From positions 23,879-87,878 of the forward strand of contig CAVSIX010000001.1 of assembly GCA_963728195.1 (NCBI GenBank): a stretch of DNA of 64,000 nucleotides, in the 5' to 3' direction. Position numbers and translations under genes: made by a program. Origin of the DNA: Sva-07 sp963728195. Its GTDB lineage: Bacteria; Actinomycetota; Acidimicrobiia; Acidimicrobiales; Ilumatobacteraceae. A model generated the notes under the pieces. That model saw nothing but the letters and a program-made list of their open reading frames with translations. It did no database searches and was not told the origin of the DNA. Positions within the stretch are counted from its first letter, which is position 1; each line of letters begins with the position of its first letter. Of this stretch, positions 41,760 through 50,389 are shown one piece after another.

Positions 41760-44708
41760 ATGGCCGCCACCACCTCTGCCACCGACGCCGCCGAGACCCG
41801 TTCCGGGGCGACACCCTCCACGACTCCCCGCAAGCGTTCCTCCAAGGCGAAAGCGGACGACCCGCAGATCGTCGTTCGCGGTGCCCGCGAGCACAACCTG
41901 AAGAACGTCAACGTCGAGCTGCCGCGCGACAAGCTGATCGTGTTCACCGGGCTGTCCGGCTCGGGCAAGTCGAGTCTGGCGTTCGACACGATCTACGCCG
42001 AGGGGCAACGCCGCTACGTCGAGTCGTTGAGCTCCTACGCCCGCCAGTTCCTCGGGCAGATGGACAAGCCCGATGTCGACATCATCGAGGGGCTGTCGCC
42101 GGCGATCTCGATCGACCAGAAGTCGGCCAGCCGCAACCCGCGTTCCACGGTCGGCACGATCACCGAGGTCTACGACTACCTGCGCCTGTTGTACGCCCGC
42201 ATCGGCGTGCAGCACTGCCCGAACGACGGCACGCGCCTGCAACGCCAGACACCCCAGCAGATCGTCGATCGCATCCTCGACATGGACGACGGCATCCGCT
42301 TCCAGGTGCTGGCCCCGGTCGTGCGCGGCCGCAAGGGTGAGTACGACACGCTGTTGCAGGACCTGTCCGGTCAGGGATACGTGCGGGCTCGCATCGACGG
42401 CGAGACGGTCGACATCGACGAGTTCCTCAAGCGCGAGGAGCGCCTGGCCAAGTACGAGAACCACAAGATCGAGATCGTCGTCGACCGGCTCGTGCTCAAG
42501 GAGGGCATCGAGCGGCGACTGACCGACTCGCTCGAGCAGGCGCTCGGTCTCGCCGACGGCGTGGCCGAGATCGAGGTGGTGCCGCGCGCCAACGAGCGTG
42601 GCGTCGAGGGTGCGCCGGAGACGCTCACGTTCAGCCAGCATCTCGCATGCCCGGTGTGCGGCACGAGCTACGACGAGCCGGCGCCTCGCAACTTCTCGTT
42701 CAACTCGCCGTACGGGGCATGCGCGGCATGTGACGGCTTGGGGACGACGTTCGAGGTCGACCCCGAACTGATCATCCCCGACCCGGAGATGTCGTTGCTC
42801 GACGGGGCGATCGCACCCTGGCGGTCGGCCAACACGCAGTACTTCACCCGGATGCTCGAGTCGGTCGCCGAGGCGCAGGACATCGACATGCGCGCACCGT
42901 GGGGGCAACTCACCGCCAAGCAGCAGAAGGTCATCCTGCACGGGGTCAAGGGCAAGATGACCGTCAAGTACAAGAACCGCTACGGGCGGTCGCGGTCGTA
43001 CGCCACCGAGTACGAGGGCGTGATCCCGTGGATCAAGCGCCGCCACGAGGGCAGCGACAGCGACTGGTCGCGCGAGCAGTACGAGGGCTACATGCGCCTC
43101 GTCGCCTGTTCCACCTGCGACGGTGCGCGGCTGAAGCCGTCGACGCTGGCGGTCACCATCGAGGGCAAGAACATCTCCGAGGTGTCCGACATGTCGATCG
43201 GCGAGTCGGCCAAGTTCCTCGCCGCACTGGAGCTGTCCGAGCGCGACCGCATGATCGCCGAACGCGTCACCAAGGAGATCAACGCCCGGCTCGGGTTCCT
43301 GCTCGACGTCGGCCTCGACTACCTGACGATGTCGAGATCCGCCGGCACGCTGGCCGGTGGCGAGGCGCAACGCATCCGGCTGGCGTCGCAGATCGGTTCC
43401 GGTCTCGTCGGCACGCTCTACGTGCTCGACGAACCGTCGATCGGACTACATCAGCGCGACAACCGCCGGTTGATCGACACGCTCACCCGGCTTCGCGACC
43501 TCGGCAACACGGTCATCGTCGTCGAGCACGACGAGGAGACGATTCGCGAGAGCGACTGGATCGTCGACATCGGTCCGGGCGCGGGCGAGCACGGTGGCGA
43601 GGTCGTGTACTCGGGCAAGGTGCCCGGGATCCTCAAGGTGAAGGAGTCGGTGACCGGGCAGTACCTGTCGGGACGCAAATCGATCCCGGTGCCCGAGCAG
43701 CGGCGTCCGCAGGGCCTCGAGTTCCTTCGCATCCAGGGGGCGCGCGAGCACAACCTGCAGAACATCGACGTCGACATCCCGCTCGGCAACTTCGTCGCCG
43801 TCACCGGCGTGTCGGGCTCCGGCAAGTCGACGCTCGTGCGCGACATCCTGCTGCCGGTGCTGATGCAGCGGATCTACAAGTCGAAGATGGCAGCGGGCAA
43901 GCACAAGCGCATCGACGGCATCGAGTTCCTCGACAAGGTGATCGACATGGATCAGTCGCCGATCGGCCGGACCCCCCGTTCGAACCCGGCGACGTACACG
44001 GGCGTGTTCGACAACGTTCGCAAGTTGTTCGCGTCGACCAACGAGGCGAAGGTGCGCGGCTACATGCCCGGGCGCTTCTCGTTCAACGTGAAGGGAGGTC
44101 GCTGCGAGGCCTGCTCGGGCGACGGCACGTTGAAGATCGAGATGCACTTCCTTCCCGACGTCTACGTGCCGTGCGAGGTGTGCCACGGGGCCCGCTACAA
44201 CCGCGACACGCTCGACATCGAGTTCAAGGGCAAGAACATCGCCGAGGTGCTCGACATGCCGGTCGCCGAGGCGGTCGACTTCTTCGCCAACCAGCCCGGC
44301 ATCGCCCGGTACATGCAGACGCTCGTCGACGTCGGCCTCGGTTACGTGCGCCTCGGCCAGTCGGCGCCGACGCTGTCGGGCGGTGAGGCGCAGCGCGTGA
44401 AACTCTCCGCCGAGCTCGCCAAGCGGTCCACGGGCCACACGATCTACCTGCTCGACGAGCCGACCACCGGCCTGCACTTCGACGATGTCCGGCGGCTGCT
44501 GACCGTGCTGCAGCGGTTGGTCGACCAGGGCAACACCGTGCTGGTGATCGAACACAGCCTCGACGTCATCAAGACCGCCGACTGGGTGATCGATCTCGGT
44601 CCGAACGGTGGCAGCGGTGGCGGGGGCATCGTCGGCGAGGGTCCGCCCGAGCACATCGCCACCCTCGAGGCGAGCCACACCGGCCGTTTCCTCCGCGACG
44701 TCCTCTGA
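41760..44708 (+). CDS. uvrA: excinuclease ABC subunit A
   Basis: UvrA is the damage-sensing ATPase of nucleotide excision repair. The 982-residue protein has an Ala/Thr/Lys-rich N-terminal extension (~35 residues), then the first ABC module (Walker A GLSGSGKSSLAF near 65, signature LAGGEAQRIRL near 532) and the second (GVSGSGKSTL near 685, LSGGEAQRVKLS near 872). Zinc fingers lie at CPVCGTSYDEP...CAACDG near 298 and CEACSGDG...CEVCHGARY near 783. Full length and complete. ATG 41760 is chosen (a TTG lies just before it). It is preceded by a predicted SOS box and a leaderless promoter. Confidence 0.97.
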   Translation: MAATTSATDAAETRSGATPSTTPRKRSSKAKADDPQIVVRGAREHNLKNVNVELPRDKLIVFTGLSGSGKSSLAFDTIYAEGQRRYVESLSSYARQFLGQMDKPDVDIIEGLSPAISIDQKSASRNPRSTVGTITEVYDYLRLLYARIGVQHCPNDGTRLQRQTPQQIVDRILDMDDGIRFQVLAPVVRGRKGEYDTLLQDLSGQGYVRARIDGETVDIDEFLKREERLAKYENHKIEIVVDRLVLKEGIERRLTDSLEQALGLADGVAEIEVVPRANERGVEGAPETLTFSQHLACPVCGTSYDEPAPRNFSFNSPYGACAACDGLGTTFEVDPELIIPDPEMSLLDGAIAPWRSANTQYFTRMLESVAEAQDIDMRAPWGQLTAKQQKVILHGVKGKMTVKYKNRYGRSRSYATEYEGVIPWIKRRHEGSDSDWSREQYEGYMRLVACSTCDGARLKPSTLAVTIEGKNISEVSDMSIGESAKFLAALELSERDRMIAERVTKEINARLGFLLDVGLDYLTMSRSAGTLAGGEAQRIRLASQIGSGLVGTLYVLDEPSIGLHQRDNRRLIDTLTRLRDLGNTVIVVEHDEETIRESDWIVDIGPGAGEHGGEVVYSGKVPGILKVKESVTGQYLSGRKSIPVPEQRRPQGLEFLRIQGAREHNLQNIDVDIPLGNFVAVTGVSGSGKSTLVRDILLPVLMQRIYKSKMAAGKHKRIDGIEFLDKVIDMDQSPIGRTPRSNPATYTGVFDNVRKLFASTNEAKVRGYMPGRFSFNVKGGRCEACSGDGTLKIEMHFLPDVYVPCEVCHGARYNRDTLDIEFKGKNIAEVLDMPVAEAVDFFANQPGIARYMQTLVDVGLGYVRLGQSAPTLSGGEAQRVKLSAELAKRSTGHTIYLLDEPTTGLHFDDVRRLLTVLQRLVDQGNTVLVIEHSLDVIKTADWVIDLGPNGGSGGGGIVGEGPPEHIATLEASHTGRFLRDVL

Positions 44709-44739
44709 GCCGGCCCGCCCCAGGCTTCCTCGGTGGTGC

Positions 44740-44960
44740 GACGAGCGAAGCGCCGGTATGTGGTCTGTTCGCTCATCGGTGGGGCGGTCGTTCGGGTTGT
44801 GATGAGCGAAGCGCCGGTATGTGGTCGGTTGGCTCATCGGTGGGGCGGTCGTTCGGGTTGTGATGAGCGAAGTGCCGGTATGTGGTCTGTTCGCTCATCG
44901 GTGGGGCGGTCGTTCGGGTTGTGATGAGCGAAGCGCCGGTATCTGGTCGGTTCGCTCATC
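44740..44960 (+). repeat. 38-bp palindromic repeat, four units at 61-bp period (array E)
   Basis: Units start at 44740, 44801, 44862 and 44923, each 38 bp, with three identical 23-nt spacers (44778-44800, 44839-44861, 44900-44922; beginning GGTGGGGCGG and ending GGTTGT). This is the longest array and fills most of the 301-nt gap between uvrA and the MFS gene. Single arm changes occur in unit 1 (GACGAGCGAA) and unit 2 (TTGGCTCATC). No ORF of note is present. Confidence 0.95.
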
Positions 44961-45009
44961 GGTGGGAACGGCTGGCGGTTGACGTGGCTGCAGCTGACAC
45001 ACTGACCTG

Positions 45010-46275
45010 ATGGTCGACGCGATGGCGGACAGCGGCGTCGACCGAGAGGAGTTGCAGCGACGGACGCTGCGTTCGCTGCGGATCGCCCAGGTGCCCGGCC
45101 AGGCCGCAGTGGCGGGAATGGTGGCGGTCGTCTCGCTGCTGGCGAGCGACCTCCTCGGCTCCGACCGCCTCGCCGGCATGGGCAGCGCCTCGTTCACCAT
45201 CGGCGCCGCGTTCACGGCGATCCCGCTCGCCGCCTTCATGCGCCGTAGGGGACGCCGGGTGGGGCTCGGGCGCACGCTGTTGATCGGCGCCGTCGGTGCC
45301 TCGATCGCTGCAACGGGAGGCCAGTTGCGCTGGTTCCCGCTGTTCCTCGTCGGGATGGTGGCCTTCGGTGCCGGACAGGCGGCGACGCTGCAGCAGCGCT
45401 ACGTCGCCGCCGATCTCGCGGAGCCCGACAAGCAGGGTGCCTCGATCGCCGCGATCGTCTGGGTCGGAACGCTCGGTGCGGCGCTCGGACCGCTGTTGAC
45501 GCCGTTCGAGAAGACGGTCGCCGAAGGCCTCGGATTGGATCCACTGGTCGGCCCCTTCGTGTTCGCCGCCGTGTTCTTCGTGGTCGCAGCCACGGTGGTG
45601 TGGATCCGCCTCCGGCCCGACCCGCTCGAGGTGATCGGCGGAATCGATCCGCACGCCGAACGGACACGGATGTTGCGCGTCGTTCGCTCGTCGTCGTCGG
45701 TGATCTGGGCTTCGCCGGGCGCCCGGCTCGGCATCGTGGCGATGGCGGCGTCGCAGGCGGCGATGGTCGGGGTGATGACGATGACACCGCCGCACATGAA
45801 GGACCACGGCCACGCCGACTTGTCGGCGTTCGTCATCGCGGTGCACATCGTCGGCATGTATGGGCTCGCTCCGTTCGTCGGTCGGTTCGTCGATCGGGCC
45901 GGTCCGATCCGAGCGATCACCTACGGCGCTGTCGTCCTCGGCGCCGGAACGATCATCACGGTCGCGGCCGGATACGTCCCGGCGCTGATGTTCCTGGGGC
46001 TGTTCCTTCTCGGTCTCGGCTGGAACTTCGGGCTGATCGGCGGCACGACGATCCTGACCGCATCGGTGCCCGAGTCATCGCGCGTCGAGGTGCAGGGCAC
46101 CGGTGACCTCACGCTCAGCTTGTGCGGTGCGGCGGCAGCGCTCAGCTCGGGGTTCGTCAAGGCGGCGTTCGGATTCCACCTGCTCGCCAACGGCGCCACC
46201 GCACTGGCGGCGGCGCTCCTCGTGCTTGCCTGGTACACCGCGGCAACGTCTCCGGCCTCGCGTTCGGCGGCCTGA
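45010..46275 (+). CDS. MFS transporter
   Basis: The 421-residue protein has about 12 hydrophobic helices and a central cytoplasmic stretch (residues ~200-240: IRLRPDPLEVIGGIDPHAERTR). Major facilitator features include the loop 2-3 region AFMRRRGRRVGLGRT and, in the second half, FVGRFVDRAGPIRAIT. The N-terminus before the first helix is charged (DREELQRRTLRSLRIAQVP). It resembles drug/metabolite exporters, but the substrate cannot be predicted. It lies downstream of the four-unit repeat array and upstream of a convergent gene. Confidence 0.87.
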   Translation: MVDAMADSGVDREELQRRTLRSLRIAQVPGQAAVAGMVAVVSLLASDLLGSDRLAGMGSASFTIGAAFTAIPLAAFMRRRGRRVGLGRTLLIGAVGASIAATGGQLRWFPLFLVGMVAFGAGQAATLQQRYVAADLAEPDKQGASIAAIVWVGTLGAALGPLLTPFEKTVAEGLGLDPLVGPFVFAAVFFVVAATVVWIRLRPDPLEVIGGIDPHAERTRMLRVVRSSSSVIWASPGARLGIVAMAASQAAMVGVMTMTPPHMKDHGHADLSAFVIAVHIVGMYGLAPFVGRFVDRAGPIRAITYGAVVLGAGTIITVAAGYVPALMFLGLFLLGLGWNFGLIGGTTILTASVPESSRVEVQGTGDLTLSLCGAAAALSSGFVKAAFGFHLLANGATALAAALLVLAWYTAATSPASRSAA

Positions 46276-46323
46276 ACATCACGCACCGACGAGCGAACGG
46301 TCGGCCTGGCGGCGCTTCGTTCG

Positions 46324-47280
46324 TCAACTCGCGGCGAGCAATCGGAGCTGGGAGTACAGCACGACGATGTCGGCGATCGTCTCGTTGAAGTGGTGTTCGT
46401 ACTGCTCGGCGGTGATCCGCGTCGTGACCCAGCCGATCGCTGCTGCCGCTCGGTCACGGGCTGCGTCGGCAGCGATGCCCAGCGTTTCGCGGTGCCGGGG
46501 ATGGACATCGATCTCGAGCGCCCAGCGCAGCTCGGGGATGGCGAGATCGAATCTGGCTTCGCCGTGGCCGGGGAGCTGAACGCGATGTTGGCGTACGAGC
46601 CCGCGCACGGCCGTGCCGCGAAGGGCGTCGGCGACGCGCACCTCGGGGTGCGACTCGGCGGGTCCTCCGGGAAGCCGGCGGTCGAGTGCCTGGACGAAGG
46701 ATCGAGCCCACGGCCGCCGGGGCGAGAGCCAGTCGGCGGCGGCGGCCAGGAAGTCGGCATCGGACACTCCACCATCGTGCGCTGCCTGCTCGATGACCGA
46801 GAGCAGGTCGTCGGGCGCGAGCCAGCGGGCGAGATCGAACGCCGTGCGTGCTCGTGAAGTGAGTCGGATGCCGTCGTCGCGTTCGACGACGTCGTGCTCG
46901 TGGCGCGCATCGGTGCGATAGGGGACCACCCACCTGGTGATCGCCGGGTTGCTGGCCCGCGGCGCTATCACGTGGATCCGGCGGTCGGGCGGGAGGCGAC
47001 GGAAGCCCCAGATCCGACCGGCGGTCGGACCGGCAATGGCCACATCGGGGCGCGCCAGACACACTGCAGCGCAGCGGGTCGACTCGGTGATCGGCGCACT
47101 CGGAGTTCGGTAGGCGCCGCGCAGCATCAGGTGGAGATCGCCGGTGGTCTGGAGGTGTCGGAGCTGGCGGTCGGACAGTCCCGTCGTGACGAGCTGATCG
47201 ACCGAGGCGACGCCGTGTTGGCGCGCGAAGACTTCGTGGGCTTGGGGCGTGAGGTGGACCACATCGAACCTCCTGGACAT
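46324..47280 (-). CDS. AbiEi-like N-terminal domain fused to a DUF559/Vsr-like endonuclease domain
   Basis: The 318-residue protein has an N-terminal winged-helix/AbiEi_4-like region (VFARQHGVASVDQLVTTGLS, then LRHLQTTGDLHLMLRGAYRT), a middle part typical of these proteins (PDVAIAGPTAGRIWGFRRLP) and a C-terminal nuclease-like fold (EARFDLAIPELRWALEIDVHPRH, then RDRAAAAIGW) with the D...ExD-type acids seen in DUF559. Such solitary genes are abundant in actinobacteria. Despite the AbiEi similarity no AbiEii toxin gene is next to it, so a toxin-antitoxin role is not supported here. Function unknown. Confidence 0.78.
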   Translation of the reverse strand: MSRRFDVVHLTPQAHEVFARQHGVASVDQLVTTGLSDRQLRHLQTTGDLHLMLRGAYRTPSAPITESTRCAAVCLARPDVAIAGPTAGRIWGFRRLPPDRRIHVIAPRASNPAITRWVVPYRTDARHEHDVVERDDGIRLTSRARTAFDLARWLAPDDLLSVIEQAAHDGGVSDADFLAAAADWLSPRRPWARSFVQALDRRLPGGPAESHPEVRVADALRGTAVRGLVRQHRVQLPGHGEARFDLAIPELRWALEIDVHPRHRETLGIAADAARDRAAAAIGWVTTRITAEQYEHHFNETIADIVVLYSQLRLLAAS

Positions 47281-47352
47281 CGAGACGTCGGAGGGAGCCG
47301 GTGCGCTGGACGCTACCCAGCCCGATCGAGCGATCCTCGACCGCGCCAGCGC

Positions 47353-47451
47353 GATGAGCGAAAAGCCGCTATCTGGTCGGTTCGCTCATCGCAGGCGGGA
47401 AGCGCGCTGTTGCGGTGAGCGAAAAGCCGCCATCTGGTCGCTTCGCTCATC
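47353..47451 (+). repeat. 38-bp palindromic repeat, two units at 61-bp period (array F)
   Basis: Units at 47353-47390 and 47414-47451, again 61 bp apart. The core is the most divergent (AAGCCGCTATCTGGTCGG) and the left arm of unit 2 reads GGTGAGCGAA. The array lies between the minus-strand rhomboid-like gene's stop and the start of the AbiEi/DUF559 gene. The remaining ~120 nt of this 219-nt gap show nothing else clear. Confidence 0.9.
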
Positions 47452-47499
47452 GCAGGGCCTGAGAGGCCAGTCGGGGAGCGGGGAAGGTGCCGGCTGCTG

Positions 47500-48411
47500 T
47501 CAGCGGTTGCGGAGGCGCTTGCTGAGGTCGTTCAGGCGCTTCTTCTCGTCGCTGGTCAGCGAGTCCATGCCGTTGGCGCCGATCTTGTCGAGCAACGAAT
47601 CGAGTTCGATCTGGTCGGCCGGCGATGGAGCGCTCGGCGGTGGCATCGGCGCCGGGGCGTTCTTCCACGGTCCCTGCACGACCCCACCGGTCCTCGACGG
47701 ACCTGCACTGCGCGTCGGCTTCGACTTCTTCTTCTTGGGACGCCGCCCCGTGCCGGCGCTCTCGAGCGGAAGGTGCGGGATCGGCCAACCCGTGGCCAGT
47801 CCCAGCGAGCGCGCCGCAACCAGCGCCACGCCGATCGAGACCAGCAGGAAGATCGTCTGACCGGTCTGGTCCGTGCCGGTGAACTGCAGAAGGTTGAGGA
47901 CGGTGAACACCGCAGCGAGCGCCCACAGCGGGATGACCTCGAACCACTTCACACCTGGATACGTGGCTGCGTACACCCAGATGCCGCCGAGGAACAGATT
48001 GCTCAGCCCGAACTGGATCATGAAGTCGATGCTGTCGTCGAGCGGTCCCAGCGCCGTGAGGATGAGGGCCGGCACGATCGTGAGTGCGAGCACCCAGATC
48101 AGGAACTTCGAGCGGCCGAACAGCGACTCGAGCTGCTGGCCGAACAACCAGAAGAAGACGATGCCGAGCAGCGGCCAGATCGCCGGTTCGGTGGCGACCG
48201 GCCAGGTGACGAGCCGCCACACCTCGAAGTCGCGAACGAGCACGGGGGCGAACCACAGCCGGTCCCAGGCGTCGCGGAACAGGCCCCAGAGGAACATCGA
48301 CGCAACCGCCAGCGCACAGAGAATGTCGGTGGTCGTGACGTCGAAATTGCCCGCACGAAACCAGCCATCGTTCGGTCGGCGGCGGAAGATGGCGGCGAAC
48401 TGGTCGGACAT
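47500..48411 (-). CDS. rhomboid-like membrane protein with C-terminal DUF6576-like domain
   Basis: The 303-residue protein has five to six hydrophobic segments (residues ~25-215) with rhomboid-type layout, including VRDFEVWRLVTWPVAT and FWLFGQQLESLFGRSKFL. The serine-protease motif GxSG is replaced by FGLSNLFLGG, so the Ser is present but the local motif is altered, and catalytic activity is doubtful. After a Lys/Pro-rich linker the C-terminus reads ELDSLLDKIGANGMDSLTSDEKKRL, a short helical domain found behind many rhomboids. It may be a pseudoprotease that binds membrane clients. TACCGT lies 8 nt upstream of the ATG. Confidence 0.78.
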   Translation of the reverse strand: MSDQFAAIFRRRPNDGWFRAGNFDVTTTDILCALAVASMFLWGLFRDAWDRLWFAPVLVRDFEVWRLVTWPVATEPAIWPLLGIVFFWLFGQQLESLFGRSKFLIWVLALTIVPALILTALGPLDDSIDFMIQFGLSNLFLGGIWVYAATYPGVKWFEVIPLWALAAVFTVLNLLQFTGTDQTGQTIFLLVSIGVALVAARSLGLATGWPIPHLPLESAGTGRRPKKKKSKPTRSAGPSRTGGVVQGPWKNAPAPMPPPSAPSPADQIELDSLLDKIGANGMDSLTSDEKKRLNDLSKRLRNR

Positions 48412-48419
48412 CGGGCATC

Positions 48420-48425
48420 ACGGTA
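48420..48425 (-). promoter_or_regulatory. -10-like hexamer for the leaderless rhomboid-like gene
   Basis: TACCGT on the minus strand, 8 nt before the ATG at 48411. Confidence 0.45.
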
Positions 48426-48466
48426 TCCGCCCGTCCGTATGCTTGAGACGTCATGGAGGTGCTGTC

Positions 48467-50356
48467 GTGGTGAAACGTCCCCCGGCCGGCACGATCCCCG
48501 AGGCGCCGGGGTCCTACCAGTTCAAGGACGCACGTGGCCGTGTGATCTACGTCGGCAAGGCGTCGAACCTCCGCCAGCGCCTTTCGAACTACTTCCAATC
48601 GCCCGCGAACCTGCACCCGCGTACCGCACAGATGGTCGAGACCGCCGAGTCGGTCGAGTGGACGACCGTGCGCAACGAGGTCGAGGCGCTGATGCTCGAG
48701 TACTCGTTGATCAAGCAGCACGATCCCCGGTTCAACGTGCGCCTGCGCGACGACAAGAGCTACCCGTTCCTCGCCGTCACGATCGACGACCAGTGGCCGC
48801 GGGCGCTGGTGATGCGTGGCCGCAAACGCAAGGGCACGCGCTACTTCGGCCCGTACGCGCACGCCTACGCCATTCGCGACACCCTGGACCTCTTGTTGAG
48901 GTCGTTCCCCATCCGGACGTGCAGCCCGGCGAAGTTCAACCAACACGAACGCCTCGGCCGGCCGTGCCTGCTGTACCACATCGAGAAGTGTGCCGGCCCG
49001 TGCGTCGGCGAGATCGAGGAGATGCCGTACCGCGAGCTCGTCACCGAGCTGATCGGCTTCCTCGATGGTGACACCGACGAGATCGTCGACCGGCTCGAAG
49101 CCGACATGCAGGCCGCTGCGACCGATCTCGAGTTCGAGCGAGCGGCACGGCTGCGCGACCGGCTGACGGCGGTGCGCAAGGCGATCGAGAAGCAGCAGAT
49201 GGTCGCTGACCGCAACGAGGATCTCGACGTGATCGGCATCGCCGAGGACGAACTCGAGGCCTCGGTGCAGGTGTTCTACGTTCGCCGCGGGCGAGTCGTC
49301 GGCCGCAAGGGGTTCGTGCTCGACAAGGTCGAGGACCTCACCCCTGGCCGCTTGATCGACCGAATCCTCGAGTCGATGTACGGCGACGACCCGATCCTCG
49401 GGGTTCCCAAGCAGGTGCTCGTGCCGTACGAAGCGGCGGAGCTGGGGACCTACGAGGAGTGGTTGTCGATGGGTCGCGGCTCGCGGGTCCAGGTGCGCGT
49501 GCCCCAGCGCGGCGACAAGCGGGCGTTGCTCGAAACGGTGACCCGAAACGCCCAGGAGGAGTTCACCCGCCACCGGATGCGTCGTGCCAGCGACCACAAC
49601 TCACGTAGCCGGGCCCTCACCGAACTGCAGGATCACCTCGGACTCCCTGAAGCTCCACTTCGCATCGAGTGTTACGACATGGCCCACCTGCAGGGCACCG
49701 ACTACGTCGGCTCGATGGTGGTGCTCGAGGACGGCCTGCCGAACAAGCGCGAGTATCGGCGGTTCAAGGTCAACGGTGTCGGTGGCGACGAGGTCGCCGC
49801 AAGCGACGACTACGCGGCCATGGCCGAGGTCGTGCGGCGACGCCTGCAGGCGTATCTCGACGAGCGCGATCGGCCGGTTGCGGAGCGCGGCGACACTCCC
49901 GGCAAGTTCGCGTACCCCCCGCAGCTCCTGCTCGTCGACGGCGGCAAGGGGCAACTCGGTGCCGCCAAGCGGGTGATCGATGAACTCGACCTCACCGACG
50001 AGATCCCGGTGGCCGGCCTCGCCAAGCGGTTCGAGGAGGTCTACGTGCCCGGCCGCAGTGAACCGGTGGAGATCCCGCGGGGGAGCGAGGCGTTGTTCAT
50101 GTTGCAGCGAATCCGCGACGAGGCGCACCGCTTCGCGAACACGTTCCACCGCGAGCGCCGCAGCAAGCGCATGACGTCGAGCTCGCTCGACGGGATCCCT
50201 GGTCTCGGCGAGGTCCGTCGCAAGAAGCTGGTCAAGGCGCTCGGTGGCGTCAACGCGGTCAAGCGGGCGGAGCTGCACGAGCTCAAGTCGCTCGGCTTCC
50301 TGCCCGACGCGGTGGCCGAGTCGGTCTACGCGAAGTTCCACGCCGTCGCCAGCTGA
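48467..50356 (+). CDS. uvrC: excinuclease ABC subunit C
   Basis: UvrC makes both incisions in nucleotide excision repair. The 629-residue protein has the GIY-YIG domain (PEAPGSYQFKDARGRVIYVGKASNLRQRL at residues 8-35), a Cys-containing region (RPCLLYHIEKCAGPCVG), a UVR motif near 220 (DLEFERAARLRDRL), the RNase H-like incision domain (IECYDMAHLQGTDYVGSMVV, LLVDGGKGQLG near 490) and a C-terminal HhH pair (LDGIPGLGEVRRKKLVKALGG). GTG 48467 is chosen because GGAGG lies 7 nt upstream. Unlike uvrA and uvrB it has a ribosome site and no visible SOS box. Confidence 0.96.
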   Translation: MVKRPPAGTIPEAPGSYQFKDARGRVIYVGKASNLRQRLSNYFQSPANLHPRTAQMVETAESVEWTTVRNEVEALMLEYSLIKQHDPRFNVRLRDDKSYPFLAVTIDDQWPRALVMRGRKRKGTRYFGPYAHAYAIRDTLDLLLRSFPIRTCSPAKFNQHERLGRPCLLYHIEKCAGPCVGEIEEMPYRELVTELIGFLDGDTDEIVDRLEADMQAAATDLEFERAARLRDRLTAVRKAIEKQQMVADRNEDLDVIGIAEDELEASVQVFYVRRGRVVGRKGFVLDKVEDLTPGRLIDRILESMYGDDPILGVPKQVLVPYEAAELGTYEEWLSMGRGSRVQVRVPQRGDKRALLETVTRNAQEEFTRHRMRRASDHNSRSRALTELQDHLGLPEAPLRIECYDMAHLQGTDYVGSMVVLEDGLPNKREYRRFKVNGVGGDEVAASDDYAAMAEVVRRRLQAYLDERDRPVAERGDTPGKFAYPPQLLLVDGGKGQLGAAKRVIDELDLTDEIPVAGLAKRFEEVYVPGRSEPVEIPRGSEALFMLQRIRDEAHRFANTFHRERRSKRMTSSSLDGIPGLGEVRRKKLVKALGGVNAVKRAELHELKSLGFLPDAVAESVYAKFHAVAS

Positions 50357-50389
50357 GCCCGGTGTCGGACCCAAGGCGTTCGCGTGGCG

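Noticed and set aside
44740..44960. CRISPR array (38-bp repeat, 23-nt spacer, regular 61-bp period)
   Set aside because: Spacers within the array are identical rather than unique, units are scattered over six loci, arms vary, and no cas genes are present.
46324..47280. AbiE toxin-antitoxin module
   Set aside because: There is no nucleotidyltransferase (AbiEii) toxin beside the AbiEi-like protein; the neighbours are an MFS gene and a rhomboid-like gene.
48421..48466. SOS box upstream of uvrC
   Set aside because: No GAAC-N4-GTTC or close variant is present between the rhomboid-like and uvrC starts.
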